Shown here one piece after another: positions 30,101 through 40,516 of a stretch of 64,000 nucleotides of DNA (its first letter is position 1; each line of letters opens with the position of its first letter). The stretch lies in NCBI GenBank assembly GCA_910591455.2, contig OU342808.1:23054714-23118713 (forward strand), in the 5' to 3' direction. The notes beneath the pieces are model-generated. The model made no database searches, was not told the origin of the DNA, and saw nothing but the letters and a program-made list of their open reading frames with translations. This stretch comes from Pholis gunnellus. Lineage: Eukaryota; Chordata; Actinopteri; Perciformes; Pholidae. Position numbers and translations under genes: made by a program.

Positions 30101-33100
30101 CGAAAACCGTGACACAATGTAAACACACAAACTAAAAGATAAGAAAAGCAAATATTATATAATACAACAAGTACAAACACTCACGTACACTAACTTCAAG
30201 GCCAACCTGTAAATCTGAACCTTTGTGATCAAACGGCTTCTTTCAAGGAAGTCTTAGTTCTTAACACCCTGTATCTGCTCCGCCGCCCTACAAGGGAAGC
30301 TACTTTCTGCCACTTCTATCTGCATATTTTAAATGATTCACTCACTACCCAGAGCTCAAAGTGAGGAGAGGCACACGCTGTATACTGACTGACACATTTA
30401 CAGCTACAACTCATATGTTGCAACATCTGCTTAAGGAAAAAACACATGTTACTACATCTGTAGTCTGGTGGTATGGTGGCGGATACTCCTGCATCTCTTG
30501 GATGAAGATGAGGGATGACCATGTCAGGTCATTGTGCTGCTGGTTCCCAGGTTCATTGGCTCCACCTCTCCTCTATTCGGGGTGTGTATCTTCTTATTCT
30601 TACTTTTGAAGTGCTCCTATGAGGCAGCCACTTGCTCGCAACCCCAAAAGGGAGGGATCGATCAACAATTTTCCAGCAGAATACCACATCGCCCCAACTT
30701 GGAGGTGCTGACCCTCATCTCTGCTTCCTTAAGCCGTACACTGTAGGTCGCAGCGCAAAGAGGCTTCATTCAGTGGCAAGAATGTAATGTAGACGTAATC
30801 CTGAGGTCACCGACGTCTATTCTCACTTTAATTAAATGGGGATTGTGGTGATTTTATGTATTTAAGATGTTCTCCAACAAGAAGGTGCTGCTTTAGCTTC
30901 TGCATGTTAGTACAGTTAGGGTACTTTAAGAGCACCTGGTTTTTACATTTCATGCAAGGCCCTGCAGCACTGCAAGAATGTACAGAAATCAATACTAAAC
31001 TAGCCAGTGAAGGTGTATTTTAAGGTGTACCGTGTAGTCCTCTGGTCCTTATCAGGACTCAGACAGCAGAGTTCTGGATCAATTGTGGGTGATTTATGTC
31101 TCTCTTTTTTGGGAAAACCAGATAGGAGAGGATTACAATAGTCAAGCCCGCTGGTGATAAAACATGCAGTCTCTGTGCACAGGTCTAAGAGATAAAAGAG
31201 CTGCACTCTGGGAGTGTACTATTTTACAGATGAACAAACAACTGAAAGTGAAGCAATTTGCTGGGTCAACACTGCTTTGCTTTAAAACCAGAACAGAACA
31301 GCACCCTGTTGTAGGAAAGTATTCAAAGAAGAGAAGAAGTTGTCATGCAGATTTTAAGACAACTGACAATAAACCATCAAAGAATACACGGACGGACGGT
31401 GAATGCTGAGAATAAAATCCTGAATTCCACAAAGAGCACTTACCTTGGCATGGACGGCGTAGGAGGCTAGCAGCACGGAGGCCTCGGGTGGACAGTGAAT
31501 ATCCTCCTCGAGGATCTTCTTCTTCACCTGAGGACATATTTTCAGAATTAATCATGCAGCTATTGTATACACTGTGCCATTTAGCTGTCAGCTATCATTG
31601 GAACGGGGACGTCTGCTCTTTGTTTCAGTTTGAGTGTTACTTCTCCTTTTTGTATTGATTCCTGTGAGATGAGGGACCTGAATCGTGTTGACGGGTGATC
31701 GTAGTGGAATGACACACAATGAAAATAGACTTGACACCTTAGAGAGAAGAGTGTCCGTGCCGGGTTTCTGACAACTGTGCTTTTAACTGCCAGAACTTTA
31801 TTCCCTTAATTTCACTTCAACAAATATAGGAACCCAACAAAGCTAAAACATTTATACGGTACACTGTGGCTAACCAAAGAGCCACAAAATCAAGTTATTA
31901 TACGCTGCAAACTGAGTGAATAAACGTCCAGTACTGCGACAGTACACTGGTACCTTTTTTTTTTAGAGAAGTCTGGAAACAGCACAAACTGTGCCAAATA
32001 AATATTGCAACAGTTAAGCATCATAGCCACAAGGGGACCTATTAGACACCGAAGCAGGAACTGTGCACCCAAGCCAACATGTTTTCATGTGATCATTAAG
32101 CTGCTCCAAGAATATCCGCTCGCTAGTCAGCAGAGTGTAACGGCATGACAGAAACACGCCAGTCCTACAAATCAGAATTAGAGAGCGCCGCACATTTTTT
32201 TATAACTCATGTCTTTTCTGTGCCTCCAGCTACATTCTGTGTGTGAATACACTCCAGCTAGTAAGAGTGGCGAGTTCAAGGCTTGCTTCTCCATTTTATA
32301 GCGTATGGAAAGAGTGTTTTTGTGTTTACAAAGTGTTGACTTAACCCTCATGGATCCCAGGAACAGCATGAATTCTTAAAATGGCTGGCAATCCCCTTTA
32401 ACAAGCTTCCTCCAGATTTTAAAGTGCTCCTGTCTCGTCGGGTGTCACTTCCCCAGCTCCGTCACCCGTCCAACTAATTGAATCACAAACTTGCAAAACG
32501 ACACAAGAGAGCACAAAAAGCCAGATTGTAAGGTGAGACGGTGCAGACATGCTTCAGCCGTAGTGGGCAATTTAGTGCTCTAAAGCAGCCAGTCACACTG
32601 TCTACTCGTGTTTTTGAACTGACGAAGGTGTGGAGCCCGAGAGGTGACGGCCCCTAATCGCGGAGAGCGCTAAGAGGATCTGGTTTACAAATGAGACGAC
32701 GGAGATTGCAGGCCGAGGTGACGAAGACGAGCGCGTCTGTGCGCGTGGCCTTAAGTGTGTGTGTGTGTGAGGGGTGTGTGTATTTGCATCCGGGTCGTCT
32801 GTGATCATTTCTGATAAGCACTAATCCAGCTGTCATGCCTGTGACACTATCTAAACAGAGGCCTGCTCCCGACATTACGGGAATTAATGAGAGCAGAGTA
32901 ATAAGCAGACAGGCCCGACGCATTAGTATTCTTCTCCCCTTGTAGCTGGGTACCGCTTTCACTGTTGAGCAATTTGTCGGCTCTGGCCTTTTGTTTCTTT
33001 TTTTCAGCAAGGTTTTCCCTCCGACATAAATAAATCGCTTCAACTATCTCTAAACGGATTAAGGACACAGAGAGGCTTTTTATACGCCTTAAGTAGACAA

Positions 33101-35715
33101 GTGCCTCCATCCACATGCCGAGGAGCATGCTGCTGTCTCAAGCCATACGACTAAACCAGTACAATGGGCTATGAATGCTATGGGGGATAAGCGTCCCATG
33201 GAGAATATGTCATTAACCGGGCCAATGACTGAGCCCTTAAAGCCTAATTGGTAATTGATGAATGCGCGCGTGGTAGCATTGGACGAGGGGAGCGCGGTAA
33301 ACAAATCTCATTTCTCGCGAGGGGAACGGTGTGGCGGACTCCACAGGAGTTCCCCCCGGAGAGTATTAAGTGGAGAGAAAGGGCCGCGGTGCTGTGTTGT
33401 TGCAATGATTCCACACGGCTGCGCACACAATCGGACGTTGGGAAAAGTGTATTACAGGGGGGGGGGGGGCTCTGCTCAGCAAGCTGTCAGAAACTCTGTG
33501 GACGCGCGCGCCCCCTGTTGGCACCGGATCAGAACAGCGAGGACGCCGCAGACTACAACTCTGCATCCGCCAAATGCCTGGCGTGCAACAGGGAGAGAGA
33601 TCATCCTCAACGCACAGAGCATTTTGAAAGCTTTTAAGTGTTAAAGATCTAACACACCTATATTTTCAAAAAGCATTAACTTGAACTCATCTACTTTCTT
33701 AAGAAAGATGAGACCCTCTTTAAAAGATTTCTTCTTCTTTTAAAGTCAGGAACACAGCGTCCCTCCGAGAAGATTACGATCAAAGAAAGAGAGGCTTTGA
33801 AAAAGAACAGTCTGGCCGCCAGTTAGCCACGAGGCGGGAATCCTCAGCTTCTGCTTTGAGGCATGTTGGATTTCAGGTTTACCTGTAAGCCTGCTGCAAT
33901 GTCGACTTAAGAGAGCAGCAGAGAAAGTGTCAGTCTTCTCTGGCATGACAGGCACAAAGGAAAACAGATAGGACCGCAACATGGTGAACAGTAAACAGTA
34001 TATCTGTGCTATTCAAAAGCAATGCTTACACACTGAATCATGTTCAATCTGATTTACCTTGATTTACCTGAGCGCAACTACAAAACAGCAGGTTTACACG
34101 TATGCACAGCTACCTGTAGGAAGAAGAGATGCTGTGTGATGTCTTGCACCAGCTCCTCCTCAGCGCTTTCAGGGTAAAACTTGGCCAGGAAGTGAAGGGT
34201 GATCGGTTCCTCCTTCGGTACCTCCTGATCCAGAACCTATACGACAGGGAACCGAAGAAGTCAACATCTGCCCGGCGGAGCCAACGCGTTCCGCCTTTTC
34301 ATGCTCGCTACGTCTTTATCGACAATGGTCACATGCCCCCTCATGGCTGTTCAAGACCAGTACCACGCCAGTACAATCACTCACCTTCTTTTCCATTTTC
34401 AGCCAAGCGACTGTGTCCTTGATGTTGTACCGGAGCCCAAAGAACCACGTCTCCCTCAGTCCCAGAGCTCGGCACACCAAGTCAAAAAGGTCTTTTCCTT
34501 TCCACTTGACCTGAAACGTGACATGTTTTAGTCTGACACAGTTTACTCAGTAGAGAAAAACAAACAAAAAAGAAGCATTAGCATTATTGGTTTAATTGGT
34601 TTATCCTGCAGCTGAAAATTCACTCTGTTAGAGCTAAACCAATGACCGTATAATTCACATCCTTAGCTGGCTGTCCCTCATGCATAAGAACCATACCATA
34701 CTGCAGCTACTGAATGTACATACTAGCATTTCCATCATCACCTCAGTCTGTGGTTCACAGCAGGGAGCCATACATCCAGCTAAGAAGTGTGAGGCGGGCA
34801 TAGATGGCTTTCATCTCAAGCCTCTGAACCAACTCTGGGTGGAAGCTTCTGTCAACTGCATTCAAGGTTAGCATGAGTTTAAAAAAAAAAAAAAAAACTG
34901 CTGGAAATTAGGACATCAGCTCCACCGGGGCCAATCAAAAACTCTCATGGCTGAATAAACATTTTGTCTATGTGACAAAATACCCGTTTAAATGCTATTT
35001 ACAAAAAAACAAAACATAAGTGGTGCAATTATCATCCAGGCACAGAAAATAGAAACCTGCAACTAGCTGCTCTGTGTAATTACCAGCTTTGCAAACTTTG
35101 GTGGGGTTCCTCCCCTTTAAATACAGAGGGAGTCATGTCGATGCCCTTTTCAGATCTGGCATATATCATCAACCAAATCATATGCTGAACCAAAAATACA
35201 CCCTGAGACCAGCAGTGTCTTCACAGGGAGGTGATTCAGCAGCATTGCAGCAAGTCCTATACTGCATTGAGCTTCACCATTGACTAAAATGTGCATGATT
35301 CCATTGCTGCATGAGACACAGATGCGTTATAACAGACGTGGGTCTTTTTCTGTAGAATAGACGCACTGTGCCAGCTGCTTTTGTCCAGTTGGTTGCTGCC
35401 ATCTAGTGTCGGAAAAGTGAAACTCTCATAGAGTGGTTCCCATTACAATGCATGACAGATAGCAACACAGTGAGTGGGACAAGTTAGAAAGCACTTTGTG
35501 TTGTTGTTGTTGTTGTTGTGGTTGTTGTTGTTGTTGTTGTGGTGGTAAACCTGATGGTGAAGGTGCATGAAATCATGCTTTCTGAAACGCATACACACCT
35601 CGCAGCTGAACTCCAGGTCTGACTCCGCTGTGCATATCCTGACGTTGAAGTTCCTCCTGGATTGTTTTCTCATCAGTGAGTTAAATCCCATTTTCGCTGC
35701 TAAGGCACTCGCCAT
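12451..35715 (-). CDS. nf2: Merlin (neurofibromin 2), FERM-domain tumour suppressor; 16 coding exons
   Basis: Coding exons in transcript order: 35715-35599, 34510-34385, 34236-34114, 31527-31444, 25673-25605, 25458-25376, 23190-23115, 22565-22431, 22166-22092, 21932-21819, 21674-21552, 21122-20905, 19584-19479, 17936-17818, 16971-16812, 12501-12451. All junctions are GT/AG and in phase, giving 592 codons (human merlin 595). FERM domain about residues 22-313, then a long charged helical region (about 314-480), a diverged linker, and a C-terminal tail ending SRVAFFEEL-stop, the merlin isoform 1 end that binds the FERM domain. The PAK/PKA serine (human S518) is present as RLSMEIEKEK, Ser516 here. 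Merlin links membrane receptors to cortical actin and feeds Hippo signalling. The ATG at 35715 (MASALAAKMGF) is chosen because it aligns with the human start; an in-frame ATG lies 24 nt upstream. Odd points: Gly at human Ser10, Cys at human Trp191, Ala at human Pro181, Gly after the Thr230 equivalent. The divergence suggests the teleost nf2b paralog, which is inference. No counterpart of the human alternative exon 16 was recognised. Confidence 0.97.
13929..13945. repeat. Poly-C homopolymer (17 bases) in the last nf2 intron
   Basis: C17 in the intron between the last two nf2 coding exons (12502-16811). About 250 bases away (about 13630-13695) is another G-rich stretch with several runs of four or more G. 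The rest of this 4.3-kb intron holds a LINE tail (15.1 kb) and a hAT-like element (15.9 kb) and no exon that I recognise. Confidence 0.9.
15085..15172 (+). mobile_element. LINE-type 3' tail with short tandem tail
   Basis: The sequence runs through GGAGACAAATTCCACCCTGG and a CAATAAAG motif, then ends in a tandem TTCTATTC-like tail. This layout (ACAAATTCC ... AATAAAG, then a short microsatellite tail) is typical of the 3' end of non-LTR retrotransposons that are common in fish. The exact family is not determined. It sits in the last nf2 intron. Confidence 0.5.
15911..16625. mobile_element. hAT-like nonautonomous DNA transposon remnant
   Basis: It begins CAGTGGTGGAATAGAAC, followed by alternating AAGTACT/TACTT motifs, the start of a very common fish hAT-derived family. 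A degenerate opposite end (TTACACCACTAC) occurs near 16615-16625, but that right boundary is uncertain. It lies in the last nf2 intron. No intact transposase frame was seen. Confidence 0.45.
18653..18702. repeat. (TG)n microsatellite
   Basis: About 25 TG units with one interruption (TATG), in the nf2 intron between the exons at 19479-19584 and 17818-17936. Confidence 0.95.
19130..19402. mobile_element. MITE with TAGAGCTGCAAC / GTTGCAGCCCTA ends
   Basis: The left end TAGAGCTGCAAC and the right end GTTGCAGCCCTA form near-perfect 12-bp terminal inverted repeats (11/12) around a 273-bp AT-rich body. This is a hAT-type MITE family widespread in fish. No clean 8-bp target duplication is visible (left flank TTCAAGTG, right TTAATATG), which suggests an old insertion. 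It is intronic to nf2. Related internal sequence with ATTAATCGATT motifs occurs near 37.02-37.35 kb and near 28.68-28.80 kb. Confidence 0.65.
21161..21189. repeat. Poly-G run (29 bases) upstream of nf2 exon 12
   Basis: A 29-base G run on the plus strand, which is C29 in the nf2 transcript. It sits 39-67 nt before the acceptor of the exon at 21122-20905. It is strongly quadruplex-prone as DNA and becomes an oversized pyrimidine tract in the pre-mRNA. Confidence 0.9.
23241..23346. repeat. GGGA/GAGG purine-rich tandem tract in nf2 intron
   Basis: About 100 bases built from GGGAGGGAGGAGAAGAG-type units. In the nf2 transcript it is a CU-rich tract beginning about 50 nt upstream of the acceptor of the exon at 23190-23115. 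It is a mirror-symmetric purine tract with triplex and quadruplex potential. Confidence 0.85.
24225..24545. mobile_element. Dispersed fish repeat (AAATTTCATAATAATCCATCC family)
   Basis: The segment contains, in order, GCTAACATTTGTTAATTAACG, GCTGATGGGAATG, GATCACCAAAGTTATTGCA, then ACCAAATTTCATAATAATCC and GTTGAGACATTTCACTC. I recognise this chain as a high-copy repeat of fish genomes. The element class is not certain. An antisense fragment of the same family (CATGAAATTTAGTCCCCCTC) lies near 27,670-27,715. Both are in nf2 introns. Confidence 0.5.
31008..31206 (-). mobile_element. LINE (L2/Rex1-like) reverse-transcriptase C-terminal remnant
   Basis: The minus strand encodes FITSGLDYCNPLLSGFPKK followed by a degenerate continuation, matching the conserved FITSRLDYCNxLLxGLP segment near the C-terminus of the reverse transcriptase of fish L2/CR1-type LINEs. 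The frame is degenerate within about 60 residues and no intact ORF remains. It is inserted in the 5.8-kb nf2 intron (25674-31443) in the same orientation as nf2. Confidence 0.75.
33457..33469. repeat. Poly-G run (13 bases)
   Basis: G13 within a CpG-richer segment (about 33,240-33,620) of the nf2 intron 31528-34113. The segment carries the CTCF-like site described separately and has no coding exon. Confidence 0.85.
33508..33522 (-). promoter_or_regulatory. CTCF-like binding site
   Basis: The minus strand reads GCCAACAGGGGGCGC, which differs at one core position from the well-known CTCF consensus CCASYAGRKGGCR. It lies in a CpG-rich stretch of an nf2 intron about 2.2 kb from the nf2 start. The assignment rests on motif match only. 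Confidence 0.35.
35497..35546. repeat. (GTT)n microsatellite in nf2 intron 1
   Basis: Two blocks of GTT/TTG triplets separated by TGTGG, about 50 nt downstream of the first nf2 donor site in transcript sense (CAA-rich in the RNA). Confidence 0.9.
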
Positions 35716-36434
35716 GTTGCGAACAGCTGATAAACTCACTATTCACGTGTTCAGAAGTGGTTGGTTTCTACTAAACTGTCAAGGCATTGTGCAGCAGAGC
35801 TGTGTGCGTGCGGCTTTCCAGCTTCACGGTAGCTCGCTCAGCTATGAATGGGTATAGATGCGTAGAAAGCAACTTCAGTTAAAGTTGATATGCGGCGTTC
35901 ACTGACATGTTCTTGGTTTGTGAATGTCACAGACACACTAAGTGTTTTTATGGTAGTTTTTTAATAATCTTACGTTATCTACAAAACAAAACCTGTAGAA
36001 TGAGCTGATACATACAATGTAACGTCCCAAACCCGCTGCTAACGTTAGCTAGGTTCAATAGAAACAACAGTTTAAACTCTTATCTCGCGCTAAAGTTGTG
36101 CTCCTTGATGCCGTGAAATCCGTTAACGTTTTCATCTAGGCGTCCGAGAAATGATCAATCCAAAGTATCCCCTATGGACGGTTCAAAACACTTGGGTTGT
36201 TGCGTGTAAACTGTGCTGTGAACGACGCGCTGGTTACCTGCTGCTAACCGTTTGTCAACGATCTCACCCAAGAAGCAATGCTGCGTTCAAGAACCGCCCA
36301 GAGTGTTGTAAAAGCATTGTAGCGCAACAATAACGATTTACAAAGGAGCTTCTTTGGGTCAGATTCAGAGTGCGTGGCATTTTGGTCTGAGATTGTAATA
36401 CTATATCTAGGTTAATAATGATGTTAAAAATATT

Positions 36435-36600
36435 TAAGATAAAATAAGATAATCCTTTATTAGTCCCGCAGCGGGGAAATGTACAGGATTACAGCAGCAT
36501 AGTGCAAACAAGAGACAGAGTAAAAAAGCAAGATCAAAACAATTATAAAACAGTAATAAAACAGTAAAACATATTAAATAAGTAAAAAATCCACAATAAA
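36435..36600 (-). mobile_element. LINE 3' tail, antisense (ATCCTTTATTAGTCCC type)
   Basis: The plus strand reads AAGATAATCCTTTATTAGTC followed by CCGCAGCGGGGAAAT, then CAGCAGCATAGTGCAAAC. Its complement (…CCCCGCTGCGGGACTAATAA AGGATTATCTT…) is the hallmark 3' end of an abundant fish non-LTR element. It lies between nf2 and fbxo21; no coding part remains. Confidence 0.6.
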
Positions 36601-36749
36601 TAAAATATGATATATACAAACACTACAATAGTTGTTGTATTGATTATATACATATATACGTATTATTTATATTGTAAATAGTCGTTAAATGTTTATGCTT
36701 ACATCTGTTCTACCTTATTTTTTGTTTTGTTTTTTATATATTTTTATTT

Positions 36750-36870
36750 TTTCCTGTTTATTTATAAAGTATGTATATGTACGTGGAGAGCAACGAAAAA
36801 AATGGAGTCAAATTCCTTGTATGCGTAGCATACATGGCCAATAAAGCTGATATACAGACAGAATAGTTGT
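36750..36870 (+). mobile_element. LINE 3' tail (GTCAAATTCCTTGTATG type)
   Basis: It contains GAGTCAAATTCCTTGTATGC and GGCCAATAAAGCTGAT, the conserved 3' terminal motif of another common fish non-LTR family. It is oriented opposite to the neighbouring tail at 36.43-36.60 kb. Confidence 0.6.
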
Positions 36871-37764
36871 TGTATTACCAGAGTTATCATATTGTTGTGT
36901 ATTGCCTCTCTTTGACTTTCTGATTCCAATCCCAGCCCAAGGGGCCAGGTTATGGTAATGTAAACAAATACACACAATCTAAATGAGAACGAATCAAGTT
37001 CTAGGTGGGAAATAGTTTTTGGTGCTGATATGATTAGTCGATCAATCGATTAAATCGTTTCTCGCCAGAAACCTAATTTGCAATTTGTCGATTAATCGAT
37101 CAATAGTCACTTGACAGAAACTTAATCTGCAACTATGTTTCAAGAAAAAAAGCCAAACATTCCCTAGTTTTAGGGAAGAGTGAGAATGTGCTGCTATTCT
37201 TCGTCAGTCTGAACATCCTTCAGTTTTGGAGTGTTGGTCAGGCATAACAATCAATCTGATGATGATTTTTCACCTTTCTCTGACATCTTAGAGGCCAAAT
37301 GATTCATCGAGGATGTAATTGACAGATTATTCCATAATGTAAATATTAGTAAATTGCAAAACCAATTTGTTTTACAAGTTATCTGTTCTTTTGAAACCCC
37401 AAATGCATTAGTTTTTTCTGTAGGAGACATATATAACTGTCACTGACAGAGGACATCCTGCGAGTTTATTCAAGTACCTTAAAATTAGAGTTTCTTTTGA
37501 CGGCTGAAAAGTACCTCTTTATAAATATATATTTGTTTGTGTTTCAAGAGGTTTAAAACACACAAACATACAGTATATACAGTATATACATGTACATATA
37601 TATATCAATTGGAGTATCCGAGTATTGTGAAGGCAGCATAGTCTCTCTTGACCGAACAACCAATCACACTGCACTACACCTCCTTAGCCCCGCCCTTAGC
37701 CATGCCCCCTGCGCCATAAGTGGGCGGCGCCTGAGCAATGAGGTAATCGGGGTAAACAGTAAAG

Positions 37765-40485
37765 ATGGCGACGTCTGTAGCTGGAGAGGGGCAACAAAGT
37801 CTAAATGGGATTATATGCGACACACAAACAAAAAAACTGACCGACCTGCCGACCGAGTTACTCGAACACATCCTGTGCTTCCCCGTCCTCGACCATGTCG
37901 ACATTTGTAACGTCTCCTGCTGCTGCAAACGGCTACACGACGTCTGCCATGGAAGGGGGAAGGTCTGGGGACACCAGTACAAACTGAGGTGCTATGATTT
38001 GTTTCTGTGGTGTTTCGTCGGAGTCGTGGCCTCTGGTGGCTTTTCCCCACTATCTACTAAACCCTGTCTGCCTGTCCATTGTTGTGTGTCTCGTTTAGAG
38101 CCCTACGTGTAAGGGTTAAGGGTTCATTATTAACTGCGAACTCACAGGCAGCTGTCAGCCGCTGATGCACCAAATTCACCATCACGCCAGGCCACTCTGC
38201 AGACGACAGTGGATTTAGTAAATCTCGGCGCTTAAATCTTTCACAAGTTTCATTTTAATGCTGCATTTTTACCCAGAGCTGCCCCAAAATAATGCATTTG
38301 TGTGACCGTGAATGCTACATGTAGCCTGTGTGCTGCAGGAGGCTGCAGCTAATGCCAAAAAAGCGAAAGCCCTCCTCGCGACTTACTTGGCTGTTACTCT
38401 CCTGATTCTGTGTGCAAAACAGAAAATCTGCTCACGATACGTGATTTCACAGCCATGTCATATGCTGCTTAGCTGATTCTGAGCATGCGCAAAACGTGTC
38501 ACTGAAATGTCTGTTTTTTTTCATCAACAGATGGCCAAGACTGCAGATGTTTTACCGTCAGAATGAGTGCTGTGACTGGCTCAGAGAATACAAAACGCGC
38601 CATAGAGTTGGTATACAAATACGGAGGACCGTGGAATCAATCTCCAAGAGGTTCTTCACAGAAGTCGTAAGTAATCCATTTGTAATCAAGAATACATACA
38701 TGTTTGTGCAAGAAGATGTGAGCTTTCTAAATCCCAAACTAACCCTGAGATCTGTAACGCAGCCTTGCGTTGGCCAGGTGCTGGGAGACAGCTTTGCAGA
38801 GATCGAGTCACTCGGGATGCCGGAGCACTTCTGCGAAGACGAGCTCCTCTTCATACTCAACTCTGACAAGAGGTGAGAGCAACAGTGGGCACGCACAGCA
38901 ACACCTCAACACTTGCCACACACTTTTTGCAATCACTAATGTGTTCGGGTGTTGGAACTTGTTGATCCGGATTATTAAAATCTCCTGTTGTGTTGCACAC
39001 CGTGAATGTGTCTCTCTCTCTTCTGTTTTGCTCCCATCATTAGGAAAAGCTTGACTTTGAAGTACTATGCAAAGAAAATCCTTTACTTCCTGAGACAACA
39101 GAACATTCTGAGGAGTTTGAAGACCTTCATGGAGCAGCCTGCGGAACAGCAGTCATCGTTGGAGGGTGAGGCTTGAACACGTGTCAAACAGCTGCACACT
39201 CTGTTTAGCTTAAATGTCTAATTACAACACTATGTATGTTTTCGCTATTTAGTGATTAGCTAAATAACAGCGTCAGATGTTCCCATTTTTTGTGTTTTTC
39301 TTTTTTCAAAGGCAGCATCATCACATTATTCATTCCCTCTCTTGTCTGCCTCTCTAGGTGCTGTACTGGTTGATCAGTATTGTAACCCTCTGGCTGATGT
39401 AACACTGAACAGCGTATCGGCCCAGCTGGACGAGATTGCAGAAAAAGTGAAGAAGATGCTGAGAATCAAGCACCCCTCTCACCCCAGCCTGCGTATCGCT
39501 CAAGGTGGACTTTTTAAAATTAGCAAAACTACAATTTCAATACATCTGGACAATTAAAGCACAGTGGCATGGACTTCTATTCCTAGTAAATATTTGAAAT
39601 CCATATTTTCCCTGTCAGGCAGAGTTCTTCTAACGTTCCTCTTCCTGTGTATGATGTAGGTGACTGTGTAGTGGTGGAGGACTTCGAGCTCCAGAGGCAG
39701 CTGGTGTCCGCCCTAAACGCTGTTTTATACGAGCAGCTTCAATACAAAGGCAACGAGTTTGACTACTACAACCCTCTGAACTCTTACATCCACCAGGTAG
39801 GTCTTCTATGAAATAATGACCATTTCAAGTCACAAAAGGAACAATATTTTCCCAACTGTTTTAATTTCAGAGTACTTATATTTCTTCTAAACTGACCTTT
39901 TCCATTTAGGTGCTACTACGCCGTACAGGCATTCCCATAAGCCTCTCTGTCCTCTACATGAATTTAGCCCGGAAGCTGGGGGTTCAGCTGGAACCGGTCA
40001 ACTTTCCTAATCACTTCCTGCTGCGCTGGTGCCAAAAACCAACAGGGTACGTTTTGAAATTCCCAGCTCTCACGTTCCTCTCAATGTTGTCTTAAGAGTA
40101 GAGCTGTCACTCACACAGTTCATGAACGACTAGTTAACTCACGTGACTGTCTTCCTTCAATCACATCCATTTGATGCACTTCAAAACGCTTGTATGATGT
40201 GGTATGCACAGAACTAGTCTCCTACACAGCTGTTAAGATAAGGACGTAGTGCTGTCATCAGTCATTACATCCTATTGGCAATCTGAAGGACATGCAGCCA
40301 CATTGATACCTTTGTTCTAACATAATGGGATTGTGACCCATTTAGGTTTTATTAAATTTAATTCTGCTTGTAAGTCTCCATCATTATCAAACCCTGGTTC
40401 CCTTTCTCGTCAGATCGGCACTAAGTATCAGCTGATAAACAAAGCCGGTGTTAGGACTGAAACAGTCGTATTGGTGCATCTCTAT

Positions 40486-40516
<31 letters not shown>

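Larger units (their letters stand above)
35716..37764. promoter_or_regulatory. Head-to-head intergenic region between nf2 (-) and fbxo21 (+)
   Basis: The two start codons diverge across about 2.05 kb. The fbxo21 start context (GTAAAGATGGCG) is a fair Kozak match. No TATA box or clear CpG island is visible. The centre is occupied by repeats (LINE tails 36.43-36.87 kb, MITE-like sequence near 37.02-37.35 kb), so promoters are most likely confined to the outer few hundred bases. Confidence 0.5.
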
